Positions 26,716 through 34,939 of a stretch of 64,000 nucleotides of DNA are shown piece by piece. Made by a program: the position numbers and the translations under genes. The stretch is from assembly GCF_003947415.1 (NCBI RefSeq), contig NZ_QHKL01000001.1, positions 186,001 through 250,000 on the forward strand, written 5' to 3'. How positions within the stretch are numbered: the first letter of the stretch is position 1; each line of letters opens with the position of its first letter. Source of the DNA: Amycolatopsis sp. WAC 01376. Its GTDB lineage: Bacteria; Actinomycetota; Actinomycetes; Mycobacteriales; Pseudonocardiaceae. Under the pieces are notes generated by a model. That model saw nothing but the letters and a program-made list of their open reading frames with translations, searched no databases and was not told where the DNA came from.

Positions 26716-27893
26716 GCGTCGATCGCCGCCTGGTAGCCGCCGATGAGCCGTTCGAGGCCGATCTTCGGGGTGAACTCCTGTTCGTACACCAGCCGTGCGG
26801 CCCAGCCCATTTCCTGGTTCCGTTCGGCGTCGCCGACGATCTCCCGCAGCCGCGCCGCGAGCGATGCGGCGTCCCCGGGTTCGTGCAGCAGGCCGGTGAC
26901 ACCTTCCTCCACCAGCTCGCGGAAGGCACCGTGGGCCGCGGCGACGGTCGGGACACCGGCGGCCATCGCCTCGACCACGACCAGGCCGAACGCCTCCAGC
27001 CATTCCGACGGGCCGACGACGGCGTTCGAGCGGACGATCAGGTCTCGACACTCCTCTTTGGACTGGAGCCCGAGGTAGCGGACGTCGTCGCGGCCGTGTG
27101 CCCAGCGCGCGACCTCGTCCTGCATCGGGCCGGTGCCGGCGATCACCAGCGGCGGCAGCGAACCGCCCGCGGCGGCGAGCTGGTCCCACGCCTTCATCAG
27201 CAGGCCGATGCCCTTTTCCTCGGTGATCCGGCCGAGGAAAAGCAAGTGCTCCCCCGCGCCCTTGCGCGTCTTGCCCGGATCGGTGACGTAGTTGTACTTC
27301 ACCGCGAGCCGCTCGGCCGGCATCCCGGCGGCGATCAGGATCTCGCGCTGCGCCTTCGAGATGCAGAAGAACCGCGTGACATCGGACCACCAGCGGTTGC
27401 GGTTCAGCATCATGCTCGCCGCCATCGGCACGGTGGCCAGCGGGGAACCGCGGTAACACCCATGCCGCACCGCCGGAATCGGCTTGCGGCCCACGCAATC
27501 GGTGCAGATGTAGCCCTCGCGGTACAGCGTGCCGGGAGGGCAGATCAGCGTGTAGTTGTGCACGGTCGCGACGGTCGGGACCTTCGCGTCGGCACAGGCG
27601 GCGAGCACCGACGGCGACAGCAGCGGGAACGTGTTGTGGATGTGGACGACGTCCGGCCGGTCGTCGGCGAGGCGCCGCGCCAGTTCCGCGCGCACGGCCC
27701 GGTTCCACGGCACCTGCAGCGGGACGACGGCCTTGCGCGGCAGCGACATCTCCGCGATGTCGTCGCTGCGCCGCTCGAACAGGCCGACCTCGTGCCCGGC
27801 CTCGGCCAGCAACGCGGTCTCCTGGTCGACGACGGTGTTCTCGCCGCTCGGCTGCTCGGATCGGTAGCGATTGTGGATCACGAGGACCTTCAC
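26712..27893 (-). CDS. Family 4 glycosyltransferase
   Basis: 393 aa from a GTG at 27893, which follows AAAGGAG. The upstream in-frame extension to 27995 runs into the structured intergenic region and is rejected. GT-B features include VLVIHNRYRSEQPSGENTVV, DVVHIHNTFPLLSPSVL, LFLGRITEEKGIGLLMKAW and the ExxGLxxxEAMAAGVPTVA nucleotide-binding motif (EAFGLVVVEAMAAG). It also has an unusual Cys-containing insert TDCVGRKPIP after CTDC. It transfers a sugar to the lipid-linked unit. It is followed by PAP2 with a 4-base overlap. Confidence 0.9.
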   Translation of the reverse strand: MKVLVIHNRYRSEQPSGENTVVDQETALLAEAGHEVGLFERRSDDIAEMSLPRKAVVPLQVPWNRAVRAELARRLADDRPDVVHIHNTFPLLSPSVLAACADAKVPTVATVHNYTLICPPGTLYREGYICTDCVGRKPIPAVRHGCYRGSPLATVPMAASMMLNRNRWWSDVTRFFCISKAQREILIAAGMPAERLAVKYNYVTDPGKTRKGAGEHLLFLGRITEEKGIGLLMKAWDQLAAAGGSLPPLVIAGTGPMQDEVARWAHGRDDVRYLGLQSKEECRDLIVRSNAVVGPSEWLEAFGLVVVEAMAAGVPTVAAAHGAFRELVEEGVTGLLHEPGDAASLAARLREIVGDAERNQEMGWAARLVYEQEFTPKIGLERLIGGYQAAIDA

Positions 27894-27914
27894 GCGCGCT
27901 CCTTTGTATCTGTG

Positions 27915-28030
27915 GTGAACCCGCGGCCGCGATCGACGTCGGCAGGGCGCTGCCCGGTCATCCACCTCACGGTGGCGGGCATGGCGCCCTGCCACCGCGA
28001 TAGCGGAGGCCTTCGGCCGGGCGGGTTCAC
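27915..28030. repeat. 116-bp nested inverted-repeat element in the glycan operon
   Basis: The ends GTGAACCCGC (27915-27924) and GCGGGTTCAC (28021-28030) are perfect inverted repeats. Inside are GGCAGGGCGC/GCGCCCTGCC (27941-27950 and 27984-27993), TGCCCG/CGGGCA, and a CCACC-TCAC-GGTGG hairpin at the centre. The element lies in the 165-base gap between the Wzy-like gene and the GT4 gene, both on the minus strand. The transcript would fold into a long stem. It could be a short mobile element (MITE-like), a processing site or an attenuator. No terminal duplication was obvious. Confidence 0.7.
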
Positions 28031-28058
28031 GCGTGTGGTCTCTCTTTGCGGCACATCT

Positions 28059-29285
28059 TCAGCTCCGCCTATCATCCGTGACGAAATCGGGTTCTTCGGC
28101 GGGCGCACGCACCAGCAGCGACGCGGCCAGGGCCAGGTGCAGCAGGTATGGCGACGCGTCGCCGAGGCCCGCCTCGGTGTAGGAGGCGGAAAGACAGTAC
28201 GTGATCAGGAAGATCGCGCACGCCCTGGCGGGGGACGGCGGCCGCAGCACCGCGACCACGACCAGCACGAGTACGAACGCGGCCACGATCGCGACGCCGA
28301 CGTAGCCCTGCTCGTGGTAGACGGCGAGCCAGCTGCTGTCGATCGGGAGCCCGTCGAAGGACTTGTCGGTCAGCCCGACGCCGAACAGGTACTCGAGTGT
28401 CGTGCGCGGCGCGTCGAGCAGCGCGTCCCACACCTTCGCGCGGCCGGTGAGGCTGGAGAAGTTCTCCTCGGACTGGCCCCGCAGGAACCAGGCCTGCAGC
28501 AACCCGCCCAAGGCCACCACCGCGAACAGGCCGCCGAACACGAGCCAGGTGAACACCTTGCGGGCGCGGGCGCTGGACATCCACTGCGACATCAGCGCCA
28601 CCACGGTCCCGGCCACCAGGCCGAGCATCGCGGTGCGGGTGTGGGTCAGCAGCAGGATCCCGAACGACGGGACGATGACGACCAGCGCGTGTTTCCGCTC
28701 CAGTTTCCCGCCGAGCCACAACAGCACCGTGAGCCCGATGACGATGGCCGCGTACTGGCCGACCTGCGGCGGGGTCAGCGGCCACAGCGTTCCGGTGAGC
28801 CGTCCGCCGTACTCGAACGGCATCGCGTTGCCAGGGCTCAGCGCGAACCCGATCACCACTGTCACCAGCACCACGGCGTAGGCGCGGATATGCGTGCGGA
28901 CGAGGTCGAGACCGCCGTTCCACCAGCGGGTCAGCAGCCACAGGGTGCTCAGGAAGAGGGCGAACCGGAAGCAGCGGAACAGCGCGCCGAATCCGCCTTC
29001 CAGGGTGAGACTGGAGACCACGCTCAGCACCAGCAGCAGGGTGAGCAGGAAGAGATACGCGCTCGGCCTGATCCGCAGCCGGGCGTTCAGGGCGAGCGCG
29101 ATCACGAACGCGGCGCCCAGCGCGCCCATGGTGATCAGCTGGCTGACCGAACGCGGCAACGGGAGGAGCGTCTTCGCCCCTGTCGAGCCCAGGGTGTTGA
29201 TGATCAGCAGTGTCCAGGCGACGCCGACCGCCTTGGGCATGCCCGTGCGGATCGACGGTTCGGCCCGGACCGAGGATTCGAGCAT
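28059..29285 (-). CDS. Wzy/O-antigen ligase family membrane protein
   Basis: 408 aa from an ATG at 29285 with GGAGG upstream; a GTG at 29303 lies in frame but overlaps the previous gene. There are about 10 to 12 membrane segments and a large external loop with a WLAVYHEQGYVGV stretch, typical of the Wzy/WaaL family. The HTRTAMLGLVAG motif is also family-like. It would polymerise the lipid-linked repeat units (Wzy) or ligate them to a carrier. Polymerase is favoured by the presence of a flippase and two Wzz proteins. The stop of the upstream beta-helix gene is one base before this start. Confidence 0.85.
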   Translation of the reverse strand: MLESSVRAEPSIRTGMPKAVGVAWTLLIINTLGSTGAKTLLPLPRSVSQLITMGALGAAFVIALALNARLRIRPSAYLFLLTLLLVLSVVSSLTLEGGFGALFRCFRFALFLSTLWLLTRWWNGGLDLVRTHIRAYAVVLVTVVIGFALSPGNAMPFEYGGRLTGTLWPLTPPQVGQYAAIVIGLTVLLWLGGKLERKHALVVIVPSFGILLLTHTRTAMLGLVAGTVVALMSQWMSSARARKVFTWLVFGGLFAVVALGGLLQAWFLRGQSEENFSSLTGRAKVWDALLDAPRTTLEYLFGVGLTDKSFDGLPIDSSWLAVYHEQGYVGVAIVAAFVLVLVVVAVLRPPSPARACAIFLITYCLSASYTEAGLGDASPYLLHLALAASLLVRAPAEEPDFVTDDRRS

Positions 29286-29286
29286 G

Positions 29287-30810
29287 TCAGCCACCTCCCA
29301 CACGGGTGAGTTTGCTGCCCTGGTCCTGCTTGTAGGGCGCGCCCTGCCATTCGCCGAAGCCCAGCACCCGGCTCGGCTCGAAGGCGACGAAGTTCCACGG
29401 CCCGGAGTAGGTGTTGTCGTAGAGCCGGTTGCCCTGGGCGAAGGTGATCGCGTGCTGGACGACCTCGCCCTTGTACGGCGACCAGTCGGGGAACGTGCCG
29501 AAGTTCGCGAGCATCGCCATCCGCGCGCAGCTCTCCTCGCAGCCGGCGACGGCCGGGTCGAGCACGAACCGGTTGTGGTGGATCTCGACGCGCTGGGTCT
29601 TCCAGCGGCAGTCGGCGTTCAGCGGCCCGCCCGCGATCCCGGGCTGCGCGCATTTCGCCTGCTCGGGCACGAGCCGCGTGCAGGAGCCGGACGACGTGTT
29701 GGCCGGGCTGTTGCAGAACCGGTCGGAGTTCTCCCACAGGGTGACGCCGTTCCAGTTGTTCTCGAACGTGTTCCCGGAGATCTCCAGTTTGTCCGTGCGC
29801 GCCTTCACCCTCGGCTCGCCGCCGGATTCGGACACGTAGATCGAAGCCACCGGGAAGCTGTCGCCGCGGTCGATGTAGCGCTTGCCGTCCACCGAGTTGT
29901 TGCGGCGGATGGTGTTTCCGCTGATCACGGCGTTGTAGCTGGTCTCGTACATCAGCGCGGCGCCGTCGTTGTTCTCGATGACATTGCCCGCGATGCGGAA
30001 GTCGTTGTTGTTCGTGTCGGCCCAGAGCCCGACGCCGCGGTTGTCGTGCACCCAGTTGCCGACGATGTCGGCGCCGTCGACCTCCCAGAACTTGATCCCG
30101 CCGGAGCAGCCGCAGCCGTCGATCTTGCTTTCCCAGTCGCCGGTGTTGTTGCCGGTGATCTCGTTGCCCTCGACGACGAGACCGGTGATGCCGCTGTCCT
30201 GCGCGTAGGCGTTCATCCCGTACTGGCCGTTGCGCCGCAGGCAGTTGCCCCGGACCTGCTGCCGCGCGCCCGCCATCAGCGCCGCGCCGTCGTTGTCCTG
30301 GACGGCGCTGTGCTCGATGACCCATCCGTCGGCCGAATCGTGGTTGACCACGCCCTCGTCGTGCGGCGCGGCGAAGCCCTGCACGGTCAGGTACTGGATC
30401 TTGACGTCGGCGCCGTCGCCCGCGAAGGCGTACTGGTTGATCTTCCGGCCGTCGAGGACGGCCTTCGGGCCACCCACGTAGACGTTCCCCGGCTTCGGAT
30501 TGACCTGGTCGTAGCGGTCGTCGCCGAGCTTGTGCGTCCCCGATGCCAGCCAGAACGTCGTCCCGGCCGGACTCGACCGCGTCTTCGCCGCGAGGTCGCC
30601 CGCCACCGCCGGGTCGATCTTCACCGCCCCTGCCGGCGCTTCCGCCGGACCCTCCGGCAACTTGTCGCACACCTTCGCGACCGCACCGGACGGCAGCTGG
30701 GCCGGATCCGGTCCAGGCTCGTCGACCGGGGTGGTGCAGGCGGTGAGCGTCAGCGAACCGAGCAGCACCAGAAGCGCTGCCCGGCGGAGGCGATGCGGTC
30801 GTGCGATCAC
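29287..30810 (-). CDS. Parallel beta-helix lipoprotein, paralogue 3
   Basis: 507 aa from a GTG at 30810, with a 4-base overlap to the heparinase gene. The start has a lipobox (LTLTAC, Cys about 25), so this copy is lipid-anchored while the other two are soluble and secreted. The helix repeats and cysteine motifs match paralogues 1 and 2 (GCGCSGG, RFCNSPANTSSGSC, DCRWKTQRV). The linker after the signal is Pro-rich. An enzyme acting on the polymer at the membrane, such as an epimerase or lyase, fits. The reaction is not shown by any motif I can name. Confidence 0.86.
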   Translation of the reverse strand: MIARPHRLRRAALLVLLGSLTLTACTTPVDEPGPDPAQLPSGAVAKVCDKLPEGPAEAPAGAVKIDPAVAGDLAAKTRSSPAGTTFWLASGTHKLGDDRYDQVNPKPGNVYVGGPKAVLDGRKINQYAFAGDGADVKIQYLTVQGFAAPHDEGVVNHDSADGWVIEHSAVQDNDGAALMAGARQQVRGNCLRRNGQYGMNAYAQDSGITGLVVEGNEITGNNTGDWESKIDGCGCSGGIKFWEVDGADIVGNWVHDNRGVGLWADTNNNDFRIAGNVIENNDGAALMYETSYNAVISGNTIRRNNSVDGKRYIDRGDSFPVASIYVSESGGEPRVKARTDKLEISGNTFENNWNGVTLWENSDRFCNSPANTSSGSCTRLVPEQAKCAQPGIAGGPLNADCRWKTQRVEIHHNRFVLDPAVAGCEESCARMAMLANFGTFPDWSPYKGEVVQHAITFAQGNRLYDNTYSGPWNFVAFEPSRVLGFGEWQGAPYKQDQGSKLTRVGGG

Positions 30811-32753
30811 AATGGGGGATCCTCGTTACCTGGTTCGAAGGTGAGCACGCCGGTGAGCGTGGCTCCGTCGGCGACGGTTCCGTTGCCGAGCAGGGTCCAC
30901 GACGGCTCGCGACGGCCGAACCCTGCCGAGTACCAGCCCATCGGCGGAGTGGTCTCGCCGCGATGCGCCGACCAGTCCAGTTCCGGCGGCAGCTCGAACG
31001 AAGCCGTCCGGGCCTCGCCGTCGACGGTCCACGACAGCGTCGCCGTCCCGCCGGAAAGCGAGACCTCGACCAGCGGGCCGAAGTGGAACGCGAGACGGCA
31101 ATGCTGTGCCTCGCCACCGCGAACCTCGTCGAGGATCCGCAGTTGGGTACCTTCCAGCTCCACCGAACGCCGGTGGACGGACGGCGCGTAGCCGTCGTGT
31201 TCCGCGCTCCAGCGCGACGGCGTTCCCGCCGCGATCACGGTGGTGACGGCGTGTTTCGTCCACAGGAACGGGCCACCGGAGACGGACTGGTCGGCCCGGG
31301 AGAGTTCGAGCGTGTTGTGCCCCGCCGTGGACCGGAAGTACGACCGCCACTTCGGTTCGCCGTGGTAGCAGTAGGTTCCGGGGTCGGCGAGGATGTCGAC
31401 GCCGTCGTGCCGGACCTCCACCGCAAGCGCGTCCGCGTGCGCGTGCGCGGCGATGGACAGGAAGCCGTGCGGCCCGCCGTCGCAACGGCACCAGACCTTT
31501 TCGGCGCGCAGGATGGTCATCCCGGCGTCGGCGAAGTCGTCCCGCCGCCGCACCGGACGCCGCGAACGGACCTGGACGTCCTTCGCCAGCGCGGAGAAGA
31601 GCGGCGTGCGGACGTCGCCGCCCGGTGTTTCCGGCCACCAATCCAACCGTCCGAAAAGGACAGATCCGGTGTCGATGAGCGACGCCCAGCGGCTCGTCTC
31701 GTCACCGTCGACGATCAGGCCGAAACCGTCGTCGGCGTCACCTTGCCTCGGCGGCCGCAATCGATTGTCCACTATGGACGCGAGCGCGTCGGTCATCCGC
31801 AGCAGCACGAGCCAGGTCGACTCCGGCACCGCGACACCGGCGGCCTTCGCCTCCAGCGCCCCGGCGAGCCCCAGTTCCAGGACGAGACCGTGGTATTCGG
31901 TGGCGAGCTCGCGGTTGAGACCGGACTCAAAAGTGTTGTGCCGCAGCATCTTGTCCAGCGACGCCAGCGCCGTGTCCCGCCACTGGGCGGATTCGGGGAA
32001 CCAGGCGAACGCGCAGGCGGCGGCGAGCTGTCCGGCGTCCTCGGCGATCACGTGATTGTTCGCCGACGAACCCCGGCTCGGGAACGCGGCCAGCCAGCGC
32101 TGATGGTGCCAGATCTGGTTGAGCGCCACCGGGTTGTCGTCGAACAGCGCCGGGGCCTGCGCCCAGCCGTCGAGCAGCCGCCGGACCCACACCCACGACA
32201 GCAGCCGGATGCCGAGTTCGATCCCGCTGACCCAGTGCACCCCGCGCATCGGCGGGTTGGCCGCCCACCAGGACTTCAAGTGCGCGGCCACGCGTTCGGC
32301 GTACCGATCGTCGCCGGTCAGGGCATACGCGGCGGCCAGCACGGTGAGGTGCTGGTGCCGTGACGGCTCCCAGATCTGCTTGATGTCGCCGACCGCGTCC
32401 TCACTCCGATAAGGGATGTCGAAGGAGTACACATCGGACGGTGCGCGGCGACCGGTCTTCGGGTCGTACGACCAGTCCGGGTCGGCGAGGTCGTCCCGCT
32501 CGACGCCGAAGTACTCGGCGCGCCCGTCCATCAGCCTGTCCGCCTTGACGAGCAGATCCTTCACCGCCTCACCGGAGACGGCGGCGAGGACCTCGTCACC
32601 GGGCACCGACGCGAATCGCCGGTCCGGCAGCCAAGCCGCCTGCTCGCTGGCGACTCCGCGCCACTGGCGTTTGCGCACGACGTCGGTGACGCGGCCCGCG
32701 ATCTCGGCGGGCCCCATCCGCGACAGTCTCCGCAGGTACCAGGAGGCGTCCAT
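30807..32753 (-). CDS. Heparinase II/III family protein
   Basis: 648 aa from an ATG at 32753 that overlaps the stop of the oxidoreductase (TGATG). The (alpha/alpha) toroid N-terminal half has an NNHVIAEDAGQ stretch near residue 234. The C-terminal beta-sandwich begins with the family motif AHAHADALAVEV and DPGTYCYHG near residue 437. Members are lyases of uronic-acid polymers (heparin, alginate). No signal peptide is seen, which is common for this subgroup found in polysaccharide loci. It may therefore work in the cytosol or be exported by another route. Longer in-frame reading upstream is the shadow of the oxidoreductase. Confidence 0.88.
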   Translation of the reverse strand: MDASWYLRRLSRMGPAEIAGRVTDVVRKRQWRGVASEQAAWLPDRRFASVPGDEVLAAVSGEAVKDLLVKADRLMDGRAEYFGVERDDLADPDWSYDPKTGRRAPSDVYSFDIPYRSEDAVGDIKQIWEPSRHQHLTVLAAAYALTGDDRYAERVAAHLKSWWAANPPMRGVHWVSGIELGIRLLSWVWVRRLLDGWAQAPALFDDNPVALNQIWHHQRWLAAFPSRGSSANNHVIAEDAGQLAAACAFAWFPESAQWRDTALASLDKMLRHNTFESGLNRELATEYHGLVLELGLAGALEAKAAGVAVPESTWLVLLRMTDALASIVDNRLRPPRQGDADDGFGLIVDGDETSRWASLIDTGSVLFGRLDWWPETPGGDVRTPLFSALAKDVQVRSRRPVRRRDDFADAGMTILRAEKVWCRCDGGPHGFLSIAAHAHADALAVEVRHDGVDILADPGTYCYHGEPKWRSYFRSTAGHNTLELSRADQSVSGGPFLWTKHAVTTVIAAGTPSRWSAEHDGYAPSVHRRSVELEGTQLRILDEVRGGEAQHCRLAFHFGPLVEVSLSGGTATLSWTVDGEARTASFELPPELDWSAHRGETTPPMGWYSAGFGRREPSWTLLGNGTVADGATLTGVLTFEPGNEDPPL

Positions 32754-34924
32754 CAGCCGAGTCCGATCCGCACCGGTGCCCCGGTCTCCAGGCTGCGGTT
32801 GACCGCGAGCGTGGCCAGCGTCGTCGCGACGAGCGAGTCGACGGAGACCGGCATCGCGACCCCGGTGGTCAGCGCGTTGACGAACGCTTCGACTTCGGCG
32901 GCCTGGCCCTTGTCCCGGCCCTTGGGGATCCGCGAGCTGGCCCATTTCTTGCGGCCGAACACCGACGCGCGCGCGAAGTCGTCGAACTTCAGCACCTTGC
33001 CGTCGGTGGTGATGTCGATCGTCTCCTTGGGGAACGACGCCGCACCGCTCGTGGTGTACGCGATCGACGCGGTCGAGCCGTCCGGGTAGCGCAGCAGGAT
33101 CTGCAGGTCCTGGTGGCCGGGCGTCGCGGTGGCGTACACCGAGACCGGGTCGGCGCCGAGCAGCCAGCTGACCGTGTCGATGAAGTGGCCGCCCTCGCCG
33201 GCGAACCGCGAGCCCTCGCTGTCGGCCTGGTTGTACCAGCTGTTCGCGTCGAGCTGTCCGGCGTTGACCAGGTACCGCACGGAAGCCGGGCCGATCCGCG
33301 GTCCGAAGTGGAGCACCGACTCGTTCAGCAGCGGGGCGAACCGGCGGTTGAAGCCGACCTGCAGCCGGTCGTTGCCGGACTCCTCGATCGCGCCGAGCAC
33401 GATCTCGAGTTCCTTTTCGGACAGGGCGAGCGGCTTCTCGACGAAGACGGCCTTGCCCGCGAGCAGCGCGCGCCGGGTCAGCTCGGCGTGCGAACTGTGC
33501 CGGGTCACGATGAACACGGCGTCGATCGAGGAGTCTTCGAGCATCGTGTCGAGATCGGTGGTGGCGCGGCCGAAACCGAACTTGCGCTTGGCGTTCGCAC
33601 CCGAAAGCGCCGAGGTGGTGACGACCTCGGCGAGGTCGACCTTCTCCATCTCCGCGAGATGCGGCAGGAGCATGGAGGACGCGTAGTTGCCCGCGCCGAT
33701 GAACCCGATCCGCACGCCGCCCGGCTTCGGCGCCGCGCGCACCGCCGACGGCTTCGGCACGGAAACCGCCGTGACGGCCTGCTCGGCCGGGCCCGCCGGG
33801 CGCTTGTCGTATTCGAACAGCACGGCGACGGCCTTGAGTTCGCCCTCGTTCAGCTTCCGGTACGTCTCGACGGCGTCCGAGAAGTCCGAGACGTACGAGA
33901 TCAGCGGCTCGACGTCGAGACGGCCGCGGCCCATCAGGTCGACGACGCATTCCAGGTTGCGGCGCTCGGTCCAGCGGACCTGGCCGATCGGGTAGTCGCG
34001 GCCCTCGAGTTCGTACTCCGGGTCGTAGCGGCCGGGGCCGTACGAGCGGGAGAAGCGGACGTCGAGTTCCTTCTCGTAGTAGGCGTTCCACGGCAGGTTC
34101 AGCGAGCACTTGCCGATGTCGATCACCCGGCCGCGGTCGCGGCTCAGCTTCGCGGCCAGCTCCACCGGCTCGTTCGTGCTGCCACCCGCGGCGAGGTACA
34201 CCTGGTCGACGCCGTGCCCGGAGCTGAGCTCCGCGACCGCGGTGTCGATGACGCCGGAGCCGGGGTCGCCGCAGTTGAGGGCGCCGAGCTGTTCGGCGAT
34301 CGCGCACCGCGCCGGATCCGGGTCGACGCCGACCACGCGGACCCCGGAGGCGACCAGCAGCTGCACGACCAGCTGGCCGATCAGGCCGAGGCCGATGACC
34401 AGCGCGATGTCGCCGATCTGCGGTTCACCCTGGCGGACGCCCTGCATCGCGATCGCGCCGACCGTGCCGAACGCGGCGTGCCGCGGGTCGACGCCGTCCG
34501 GCACCTTGGAGTAGAGGTTCTTGGGCACCCAGTTCAGTTCCGCGTGCAGCGCGTGCTCGTTTCCGGCACACGCCACGAGATCGCCGACGGCGACGTCGTC
34601 GATACCCGGGCCGACCTCCTCGACCACGCCGCACAGCGAGTACCCGAGCGGCGTGTACGAGTCGAGTTTGTTCATCGCCTTGCGGTAGGTCGCGCTCAGC
34701 CCGTTCGTCGCGACGCTCTGCATCACCTTCGCGACCTGATCCGGCCGCGCCTTCGCCTTGCCCACCAGGGAAAGGCTCGCCTCGGACACCTTCATCATCT
34801 CGGTGCCGGTGGAGATCAGCGAATAGGCGGTGCGGACCAGCACACCCCCCGGTTTGCACGCGGGCACTTCGACGTCGAGGAGCGCGAGCTCCCCGCTCTT
34901 GTAGTTCTGCACTACCTGCTTCAC
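32753..34924 (-). CDS. Bi-domain oxidoreductase: Zn-ADH + Gfo/Idh/MocA fusion
   Basis: 723 aa with two enzyme domains. Residues 1 to about 370 form a medium-chain alcohol dehydrogenase, with VIGLGLIGQLVVQLLVASGV as its Rossmann loop. Residues from about 400 form a Gfo/Idh/MocA dehydrogenase (RIGFIGAGNYASSMLLPHL and FVEKPLALSEKE with the catalytic Lys). The same fusion occurs next to heparinase II/III and AsnB genes in other bacterial polysaccharide loci. It probably oxidises and reduces a sugar nucleotide in two steps. Its exact substrate is unknown. The ATG at 34924 has a weak ribosome site (GAGG), and it overlaps the heparinase start. Confidence 0.9.
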   Translation of the reverse strand: MKQVVQNYKSGELALLDVEVPACKPGGVLVRTAYSLISTGTEMMKVSEASLSLVGKAKARPDQVAKVMQSVATNGLSATYRKAMNKLDSYTPLGYSLCGVVEEVGPGIDDVAVGDLVACAGNEHALHAELNWVPKNLYSKVPDGVDPRHAAFGTVGAIAMQGVRQGEPQIGDIALVIGLGLIGQLVVQLLVASGVRVVGVDPDPARCAIAEQLGALNCGDPGSGVIDTAVAELSSGHGVDQVYLAAGGSTNEPVELAAKLSRDRGRVIDIGKCSLNLPWNAYYEKELDVRFSRSYGPGRYDPEYELEGRDYPIGQVRWTERRNLECVVDLMGRGRLDVEPLISYVSDFSDAVETYRKLNEGELKAVAVLFEYDKRPAGPAEQAVTAVSVPKPSAVRAAPKPGGVRIGFIGAGNYASSMLLPHLAEMEKVDLAEVVTTSALSGANAKRKFGFGRATTDLDTMLEDSSIDAVFIVTRHSSHAELTRRALLAGKAVFVEKPLALSEKELEIVLGAIEESGNDRLQVGFNRRFAPLLNESVLHFGPRIGPASVRYLVNAGQLDANSWYNQADSEGSRFAGEGGHFIDTVSWLLGADPVSVYATATPGHQDLQILLRYPDGSTASIAYTTSGAASFPKETIDITTDGKVLKFDDFARASVFGRKKWASSRIPKGRDKGQAAEVEAFVNALTTGVAMPVSVDSLVATTLATLAVNRSLETGAPVRIGLG

Positions 34925-34939
34925 GTCGCTCCTCAGCGA

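Noticed and set aside
26883..29309. 808-codon plus-strand ORF
   Set aside because: It is the shadow of the GT4 and Wzy-like genes and crosses the palindromic gap.
29287..34924. Possible mobile gene cassette in the glycan locus
   Set aside because: No transposase, integrase, direct repeats or change in composition was seen; genes overlap in a native-looking operon.
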